Source of the DNA: Ectobius pallidus | Lineage: Eukaryota > Arthropoda > Insecta > Blattodea > Ectobiidae | DNA length: 64,000 nucleotides | Assembly (NCBI GenBank): GCA_964059195.1 | Contig: CAXKWD010000001.1 | Span: 156,972,532 to 157,036,531 of the forward strand | Reading direction: 5' to 3' | Part shown: positions 57,101 through 64,000 of the stretch, piece by piece | How the letters are laid out: each line of letters opens with the position of its first letter | Numbering within the stretch: the stretch's first letter is position 1 | Notes under the pieces: model-generated | The model's input: only the letters and a program-made list of their open reading frames with translations | Told to the model about the DNA's origin: nothing | Databases searched by the model: none | Made by a program: the position numbers and the translations under genes

Positions 57101-57211
57101 CAGAGACGCTATTTTTGCGATGTGCCGCTGAAGCGCCTTTACCGGTCGATGATTTGCTTCCACGCCGCCGAGCTGAGCGTTCTCGGCACATCGCAAAAAA
57201 TTATCTCTCTG
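57101..57211. mobile_element. TA-flanked MITE, 111 bp
   Basis: The left end CAGAGACGCTATTTTTGCGA and the right end's inverse CAGAGAGATAATTTTTTGCG continue into a shared GATGTGCCG; TA lies outside both. The core is GC-rich (CGCCGCCGAGCTGAGCG), unlike its surroundings. The short peptide frames across it are spurious. Confidence 0.78.
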
Positions 57212-57479
57212 TATTATGTAGTCCATTTGGTGCATTAAGAGCCTACTTCAGAACTTTTTTCCAGTCGCAAATAAAAGAATATGCCTGTTTAATCGTCAGG
57301 ATACTTTACTTTCTGTTTTTCGTCTAAATTTCCGGCAGTTTATTATATTTTCTGAATAATAATGACGGATATATAATATTATGTACGCTATAAGCTATGC
57401 AATTAAACTTATTTGATAACTATGCATTATGTCTTTAAAGACATTAATTTGTAAAAGTAAAATAAAGTGTTCCCTATAC

Positions 57480-57760
57480 AGGCCATGGAGGTCCAGAGGG
57501 TTCTAGGAGGTTGAGGCTCCCAGATTTTAGACTTCAGCACATGAAGGTGGTAAGGTAGTCAGCCTTACGCACCGGCCGCCTTTACCACCAGGATTCCTTC
57601 TGGTACTCATTTCTGTTAGAGGCTGAGTCGACCCCAATGGCAGAGTGCCACCAGAAGGATTAGGCCAGTTGAAAAACTCCAACGACCTCATCGAGAATCG
57701 AACCCGCGACCTTCCGGTTTGTAGCGCAGCACCTCAACCACTACGCTACGGCGTACCCCC
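57480..57760 (-). mobile_element. tRNA-derived SINE (family D)
   Basis: On the minus strand it starts GTACGCCGTAGCGTAGTGGT (A box), with GTCGCGGGTTCGATTCTCG (B box, plus-strand 57694-57712). The body follows, with CCTTCTGGTGGCACTCTGCC and CTCAACCTCCTAGAACCCTC. A fragment of the same family is at 36885-36990. Confidence 0.8.
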
Positions 57761-57959
57761 CATTACTTTGTATGAAAGTAATACATATTACGAGAAGCTT
57801 TATTTTTTCTGGATCCGCTCGCTTCGTTCTGATATAAACTTACAGCACTTACATCGTGATAGAAAGTCATGAATATTTTTTAACCCAACCACTTGGTGGA
57901 AATATAACCCCATTTCTCTATCGTAGTTGGGACTCTTTTATTTTTTTTATTTTTTATTT

Positions 57960-58680
57960 TTTTACTTCCTCTGCCCGTACCATAGGTAGGCCTACTATAG
58001 GTAGAGGAAGTATTGTTTTCGACCCCAAATTCGAAGTTGAGTTTTTAGCATATACCGTATATACGTTTCAAGGCCCCCTGAATCCAAAAATAGTATTTTT
58101 GGAAACATGTCTGTGTGTGTATGTGTGTGTGTATGTGTGTGTGTCTGTCTGTGTGGATATCTGTGAACTGGCTAGCTTCGAAATGGAAAATGGTATGAAA
58201 ACAACATTTCGTATTTGGGTCAGGTAGCTTTTAAAGATGTTAGGCGAAGATTGGCGACAAGTTTCTCTTATTTTTAAGGGGACTTTACATGAAGAATTTT
58301 TCGTTTTTCGCGATTTTCTCGAAAACGGCTCTAACGGGTTTCTTTAAATTTTGCACATGGGTTGCTTATACTAAGAGCTAAAACTTTTATTTGAAACATT
58401 TTTTCGAACAAATTCTCTGAAGGGTAGTTATAAGCCTCCCACTGTGAAAACACGCTCGTTGCAATATTTATTTATTTATTTATTTATTTAACCTGGCGGA
58501 GTTAAGGCCATAAGGCCTTCTCTACCACTCAGCCAGGGCAAAAACATGAATACGGCCTCATGTAACGGAAAAACGTACGAAAACAAAATTTTGTATTTGG
58601 GTTAGGTACCTTCTGAGGCTGTGACAAGAAGATTGGCGACAACCTTCTCTTATATTTAAGGGGTTTATATGAAGATTTTT

Positions 58681-58723
<43 letters not shown>

Positions 58724-58860
58724 GATCTTCTCAAAAACGGCTCTCACTATTTCCTTTGAAGTTTGTACGTGGAGTGATTATATCAAGAGCTAAAACTTTT
58801 ATTTGAAACTTTTTTATAAAAAAATTCTCTGAAGGGTGATTGTAAGCCACCCACTGTTGT
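57960..58860. repeat. Complex repeat: hairpin, (TG)n and a 385-bp-period direct duplication
   Basis: A hairpin made of CTTCCTCTGCC and GGTAGAGGAAG surrounds a TAGGCCTA at 57987. A TG run lies at 58112-58144. Then two diverged copies (58170-58450 and 58556-58860) share AGATTGGCGACAA, AAACGGCTCT, AGAGCTAAAACTTTTATTTG and TTCTCTGAAGGGT. Between them lies an unrelated insert with (TTTA)n at 58466-58490 and AGTTAAGGCCATAAGGCC. A T39 run is at 58683-58721. Confidence 0.8.
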
Positions 58861-59339
58861 AGAAACTGACTTGCCTGGTGAACAACTCAATACGCGGACA
58901 TTCATGGCCTCTTATTCTATATAAGTACGTGAAGTGAGAAAGATGTATTGTTGGCCATGCTTGGAGTAAAGAAATATCTGAGGGAAATATTCGATAAATT
59001 TGGAAATTATTCTGAACGGCGGAAAGTTCAGTAAACGTTTGCAGTCGCTTATTTTTTCTTCTTTTTTTGTTTGTCCATAGCCTGAGTTTTTAGTCGCAAC
59101 ATTCATAGAAGGGCGTATAAGGTATTTATAGCATTATTAGCGTAAAATTGTGTCTTGCGATTCTGTACAAGGATATGTGACTACTGCTAACTTTTATTTG
59201 GGCAGGGGAAGTTATGTGACTTTCACATCAGATTTTTTTAAGGCGGAACTACATTATCCCGATGAAATGATATTAAATGGGGATTATTGAATAGCATAGA
59301 GATCTTTAAACCATGCCAGCCAAAGGAATACCATATATC

Positions 59340-59715
59340 TATGAAAGATAAATTCCCCTTAGCCGGACAGGTAATCGAACCCAGAACTTCATGATCTGTT
59401 CGTAGTATAGCTTGATGTTGTTAATCCGACAATGGAATTTATGTAAAATGTCATAGCTATTTGATAAAAAATACATAATTATGTCATATTTATGTAAATT
59501 TACTTTCTAGGCCTATACTACGATTGGTAATCACAAGATTACGTTGAACAGTGCAACAATTAAAAAATAATAATAATACGAATTAGTAATGATTGTTACA
59601 TAATTTTTAACCCATCGAAGGCTTCATATCATAATAACTAAAAGCATTCCATCCAACGGGTTCGAACACGGGTCATTAGAATGGTAACTCTATATCTTAC
59701 CCTCGGTCTGGGTAG
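59340..59715 (-). repeat. Two decayed tRNA-like segments
   Basis: Minus-strand B-box-like words are seen near 59365-59385 (TTCTGGGTTCGATTACCTG) and near 59655-59675 (GACCCGTGTTCGAACCCG). Each is preceded by poorly conserved tRNA-like sequence. Probably SINE remnants. Confidence 0.4.
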
Positions 59716-59800
59716 CGCATAAATGTGGCGCTGGCTTTCTGTTATCAGGTTTGCATTCTGTGTCATTTTTGTGTCCATAAATGTGACAGGCACACAGATA

Positions 59801-61080
59801 TATGGGTGATTCTTCAAATACGGGAAAATTTGTGTTCCGGAGTGATATTTCAGTTCAAATTCAACTTTAAAAAAAAATTAAAATAAAAGTTTGTTTCTAC
59901 TACTTCCATACTACAACTATCACTTTGAAATGTCACTAACTTTAAATTCTGATATTCCAAAATCGAATTTAATTCAATGAAATGTCATCCACATGCCCTG
60001 TCCCAAACCTCAGTTTTGTATATTCTAATGCATTTTTCCACAAAACAAAATGTTATTTCCTTTTCAACTTTTTTCCTGTCAATGAGTATGAATGTGTGAA
60101 GAATATTAACCCCTAAAGAACAAAATGAAATAAAATTGTCACCCCACCTAATGAACATAAAGAATGTCCCAAGGGTTTTTGGTCATCCACATGGCTGAAA
60201 AGAATGGAATTTTTTCTGCAGAAATGAGAAATTTGTATAACTGGCAACAGTGTTAGAAAGCCAACCGGGCAGCTTGTGGTTGAATTTTGCTTGCTTACAA
60301 ACAGTTTGGGATTAACAAAGGACTTTGCATCATTTTCAAGGAAAGCGTTTTATTCCCAGTCATTAACATGGCTTCTAGAAAGTAGGCAGAAAGTGAATAT
60401 TTATTAATTTTGATTATGCACTATGATAAACCTTCCAATTCAAAGTAGGTACTTGACTGATGTTGAGCTTACAGAGGTTTAGAAATGGCTTGCTGAGACC
60501 ACTTAAACTCCTTTTTTGTCATCCACATGCCTGGTTTTTGTTTTTTTTTACACACTCATGTCTCATGAAGGGGTATGTGGATGACTCTCAAGTCATGTAG
60601 ATGATAAATGTAGGATACTATTGTGTTTGCGGTGTCTGTGACCTGTACTTAAGATCTTAAAACTGATTAAATGAATTTCTGCTTGATTCCCCCCTCCCCC
60701 AAAACCATAAAAACACAGTCTCGTTAAAATTACATTAATTCCGGAGTATGCACACAAATTTACAAATTTGGTGCAAAATCAACTGAAGTATGCTGAGAAA
60801 AATATGAAATCACATAAAGAAAAGCAGATTGTTGCCAAAGTTAGTCATTAATGTGGCGTTCTGCCATCCACATGTACACGAATGTCATTCACATGGCTTT
60901 AAAAAAATAAAGAAATTAAAATAAATAAAAATATAAACATTTAAGCTCTGCTGGTGTCATATTATAATCAAGTAACCCCTGAAGTATTTTAGTGATTTTT
61001 TTTTTAGATTTTTTAAACAAAGTAAAAAATTTGGATTTTACACACTCCAAATTATCCCGTATTTGAAGAATCACCCATAT
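59801..61080. mobile_element. Unclassified TIR element of 1.28 kb with a recurring internal motif
   Basis: TATGGGTGATTCTTCAAATA followed by CGGGA at the left is exactly mirrored at the right (61080 inward). Inside, GTCATCCACATG or a close variant occurs at 59984, 60182, 60518, 60863 and 60884, and inverted at 60574-60585. No transposase frame is present; the longest frame (61200-60916, minus) overlaps the end and has no motif. I know no superfamily with these ends. Confidence 0.8.
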
Positions 61081-61762
61081 AAGTACACAGGCATATAAAA
61101 AGAAACTCCTGCTGCGAACAAACTTCAGCCCAACGGCGACGGCCACAAGCCTAAAGTTGCAATACACCCCAATCGTTAAAATAGCCACATGACAAAACAC
61201 CTTCTGTATCTAACCAGTGACCTAATGTAATGCACTGTAAATGGCTTTTATAAAATCTACTTCAATTGAATCAAACGATACCAATTTAAAGAAAGGTGAA
61301 ATACGGAAAGTGGGTAAGTGCAACTCCAAACCAAACTACTGGAAGTGCTCTTGCATTCCACCAAAGGTCAATAAAATCGCTGATAGGCCTATATACAGAC
61401 TGTGATGTGGTGTCAGTTTAGAGAGTACAAATAGGAACTCGCAAGACCTACTGATATTAAAGAAAAATGAAAGATGTACAGGTGCTTAATTATAATTTTT
61501 CTGGCACAATTTTAGTCGATTTGAAACAAAGAAAGTAGTAGGATTGTTATATTCCTAACGATGAAAGCAGAAAATATTTCTGACATGGTGGTAATTATAT
61601 CAGTGGCTGCGGATATGGTTTCACTACAAGTGCGTAAAAATTGACATTTACGATATTTCCTCTTCCATAAAGAGCGACTGAATTGACCAATAGGCAAGAG
61701 GTATAAGGCTCGATTTAGCTTGCAAATGAGGTTATGTCTGTTCTTGGCTCTCGCCCCTTGTG
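61081..61762. other. Upstream region of the arrestin gene
   Basis: No gene; a TAGGCCTA palindrome lies at 61384-61391. The proximal promoter begins around 61740. Confidence 0.4.
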
Positions 61763-61773
61763 TAATTCAATTT
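61763..61773 (+). promoter_or_regulatory. RCSI/P3-type photoreceptor homeodomain site
   Basis: TAATTCAATTT fits the consensus TAATYNRATTN at every fixed position. In Drosophila this site lies just upstream of rhodopsin and other phototransduction promoters and binds K50/Q50 paired-type homeodomain proteins. Here it is 50 bases upstream of the TATA box of an arrestin gene. Confidence 0.55.
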
Positions 61774-61823
61774 GTGGTACTTATGTGCTGCTGATCTCGT
61801 TAGCGAAGCCCCTCGTGAAGTAG

Positions 61824-61830
61824 TATAAAA
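61824..61830 (+). promoter_or_regulatory. TATA box of the arrestin gene
   Basis: TATAAAA, with an initiator-like TCACTT about 31 bases downstream (61855-61860). The only ATG between this initiator and the arrestin frame is the one at 61967. Confidence 0.6.
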
Positions 61831-61966
61831 CAGAAGCTGTGTAAGAATATGACATCACTTCTGGTGGGAACTCTGCTTTCCTCCAGCACTCAACAACCAA
61901 CATCTACAAAGTCTATAACAGCTTTGATTTTGAATCTTCATCAACTACGCCTCACGTCGAAAACCG

Positions 61967-62033
61967 ATGTTTCCGCTACTATTTCTAGCGTACGTCGTAG
62001 CCGTCAAAGTCTTCAAGAAAACAACACCTAATG
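61967..62033 (+). CDS. Arr2: Arrestin coding exon 1
   Basis: Ends at CCTAATG|GTGAGT, phase 1 (the split codon gives Gly). It encodes beta-strand I (VAVKVFKKTTPN). Intron 1 (62034-63604) is 1571 bp. Confidence 0.8.
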
Positions 62034-63861
62034 GTGAGTGCTACAAGAAAATTACTGTGAATAGATACATTATTGATTCATATCTATAAACTATAATGGT
62101 ACAATATAAAGCTACATTAAACAAAATAGTATCTTTAATTAAGTTCTTGGTGAATGTTGGACACAAACAAATTAGCCGAAGAGAAGGCTAGGCAAGGCTT
62201 TGCTGCAGTACAGATTGGAAAAAAACATTACATCATAATTTACTGCATTTAATAGGTGAAATTTCCGACACTGAAATATAGAATCCTGACTTTATTTTTA
62301 TTTCAGCAAAAAGGAAAGTTCTATGTAATTTTTTGTATGCATGTGTATCCTTTCTTTAAGCAGAGAGATTACAACAAATGTCAGTTAAATGAGGCTTGAT
62401 TAATTATTATCAGTCGATTCATTTGTAATACTTCACATATAATTTTTACTTATGTATTTAAAATGTTCATTCAGAGTTTATGTTACTTCCAAATTAAATA
62501 GAGAAGCGTAAAATATTTTAAAAAATATATAAAAATAAAAGATAAGAAGATTTTAAAATATATTTTTAACATAAATAATGCAAATGTATTAACCCAATTA
62601 CAAAAGAAATATAGAACCAAAAGCTATTAATACATGAAAAGTCATATTTCTTATGTAATCTAATGTCCAGCAAGAATAAATAAAAATATGGTCTTTCTCT
62701 ACATTGTTTATTCAAGCCCGAAGGAGCAATTTCCTTTCGCAAAGTTGACATGGGATAAGACTACCATTTTGAAAGTATGGAACTTGTTTAACTGACAAGA
62801 CATAAATACATATCAGTGGTATACAGTCTTCTCGGGATAAGATATAATCTTGTTCAACCATTAGGCTACATGTCTTTAGTTAAGTGTATATAAATGTCCT
62901 CATAGAATATTTAAAGCCTCCAATTAAATTTTTTTTTAACAATAATGGATGGTTTTTAAAATCTTTCGCGAAGTTAGTAACAATTTAGGAATAGTGCCTC
63001 TGGCTCCTATCATAAGCCCAATTCTAAAAATTAAAAAAGTCTGTGTAAGTGATGAAAAAATATTTTATGTAAGCTTACACTAGTTCTGGCATCATAACGT
63101 TTGAACTCATCCCTTATAATAATCTTAAAAAAGTTTTAATTAATCCTTTCAGAGCTAAATTTTTATATAAATACCATCACTCATCAAGTGAAACCGTCAC
63201 TGGACTCTAAGCTTGGATAGTAATCCTAAGGCTTTCACGGCCGGGGTCTTGACAATTGTTCATCTTTCGGGCTGTAGGCCGTGGTCAATGGCTTCTAACT
63301 TGCCTTAGAACTTGGAAGCCATTGACCACGACATACAGCCCGAAAGATGAACAATTGTCTAAGCTTGGAATCAGTCAGGAAAATTTCAATAAAATAGTTG
63401 GTACTCGTATCAATCGTATCAAGAAGATAAATATCCTCACTTTCTTTATAAAGCATAACCCTATTAATCTTATTCAATCCTATTTTATTCAATTTTCAGA
63501 TATGACGAATTGATACGCCAGTAACAGTGAAAAGGTTAATAAAATGTGCGCATAGATGCATGTTTTATCAAACAGCCACTAAATTGTTAGCATCCCGATT
63601 TCAGGCAAGGTCACAGTATACCTAGGCAAACGAGACTTCATAGATCATCTTGACCATGTGGACCCCATCGACGGCGTCGTGGTGGTCGACAACGACTACC
63701 TCAGAGGTCGTAAACTATACGGACAAGTGACAACCACGTACCGCTATGGACGTGAGGAAGATGAGGTCATGGGCGTGAAATTCAGCAAGGAATTAGTTCT
63801 TGCCCGAGAGCAGATTGTCCCACAAGCGAACAACGAGAAGAAGGAACTAACTCCTGTTCAG
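61967..63861 (+). CDS. Arr2: Arrestin, visual Arr2-like, N-terminal part (runs off right edge)
   Basis: Arrestins bind light-activated, phosphorylated rhodopsin (or other GPCRs) and end signalling. Two exons give 108 residues of the N-domain: VVAVKVFKKTTPNGKVTVYL, KRDFIDHLDHVDPIDGVVVV, GRKLYGQVTTTYRYGREEDE, VMGVKFSKELVLAREQIVP. The TTYRYGREEDEVMGVKFSKEL block is that of insect visual arrestin 2; non-visual insect arrestin (kurtz) differs there. It keeps the phosphate-sensing Arg in YGRE. With the ATG at 61967 the protein starts MFPLLFLAY, eight or nine residues longer than usual and oddly hydrophobic. Alternatively TTTCTAG at 61983-61989 is a splice acceptor and the start lies upstream. The remaining three quarters of the gene lies outside the window. 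Confidence 0.9.
63251..63359. repeat. Inverted repeat with arms of about 47 bp (arrestin intron 1)
   Basis: GACAATTGTTCATCTTTCGG, then GCTGTA and GTGGTCAATGGCTTC, is mirrored at 63359-63313 with a few mismatches, around a loop with CTTGCCTTAGAACTTGG. Non-coding; probably a small foldback insertion. Confidence 0.85.
63605..63861 (+). CDS. Arr2: Arrestin coding exon 2
   Basis: Acceptor GATTTCAG|GCAAGG, donor GTTCAG|GTAAGT, phase 1 in, phase 0 out, 257 bp. It encodes the KVTVYLGKRDF to ELTPVQ segment of the N-domain. Confidence 0.94.
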
Positions 63862-64000
63862 GTAAGTTGATGTGGAATTTATTTCATGATTGGTAAGTTC
63901 AGGACCACGAAGGCATATTGCAATTGCTAGGCCGTTTGAGGTATTATTTTTTCTGACTTTTTCTGACCTTTTTTTTTCTGACATGATTTGTACTTCATTA

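Noticed and set aside
57061..57327. 88-codon frame with a GC-rich centre
   Set aside because: The GC-rich centre is the interior of a 111-bp MITE with TA flanks; no conserved protein.

Overview
This is a window of AT-rich arthropod nuclear DNA, most likely from an insect. Two split genes have insect-type exons and splice sites; both host proteins and the R2-like, Penelope-like, Tc1/mariner, hAT and Helitron elements fit an insect. Long introns, many tRNA-derived SINEs and many copies of the palindrome TAGGCCTA remind me of a cockroach or termite (Blattodea), but that is inference only. No prokaryotic operons, CRISPR arrays, rRNA genes or intact tRNA genes are seen.

Two host genes are well supported. 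(1) PEX7, the import receptor for peroxisomal targeting signal type 2, lies on the minus strand at 48842-33528. It has seven coding exons with consensus or near-consensus splice sites and matching phases, giving a complete 325-residue WD40 protein. A probable non-coding first exon ends at 49318. (2) The 5' end of an arrestin gene lies on the plus strand from about 61.85 kb and runs off the right edge. Its first two coding exons encode the N-terminal part of an arrestin closest in pattern to insect visual arrestin 2. A TATA box and a match to the photoreceptor RCSI/P3 homeodomain site lie just upstream. The two genes point away from each other and are about 12.5 kb apart.

Everything else I can recognise is mobile or repetitive DNA. 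0-6 kb: the end of a Penelope-like element (GIY-YIG nuclease) and a small inverted-repeat element. 6-16 kb: a hAT-type element with a perfect 8-bp target duplication, a long TIR element, a second small hAT-like element and scattered direct repeats. 16-24 kb: a Helitron, a LINE relic, SINEs and a mariner-like transposase relic. 25-31.5 kb: a long TA-flanked foldback, a 1.1-kb TIR element and a pogo-like TIR element. 33-49 kb: PEX7, whose introns hold a 5'-truncated R2-like retrotransposon, a Harbinger-type element, a Tc1/mariner-type element and a nearly perfect 120-bp palindrome. 50-61 kb: a second Helitron, LINE and SINE relics, a hAT element with perfect 8-bp duplications and an unclassified 1.3-kb TIR element with a recurring internal motif.

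The less ordinary points are these. An R2-type ORF (reverse transcriptase, CCHC finger, PD-D endonuclease) sits outside rDNA with one nonsense codon in about 835 codons. TAGGCCTA occurs at least 17 times, and one copy looks like a recent micro-insertion when the two arms of a foldback are compared. The arrestin promoter carries a photoreceptor-type site.
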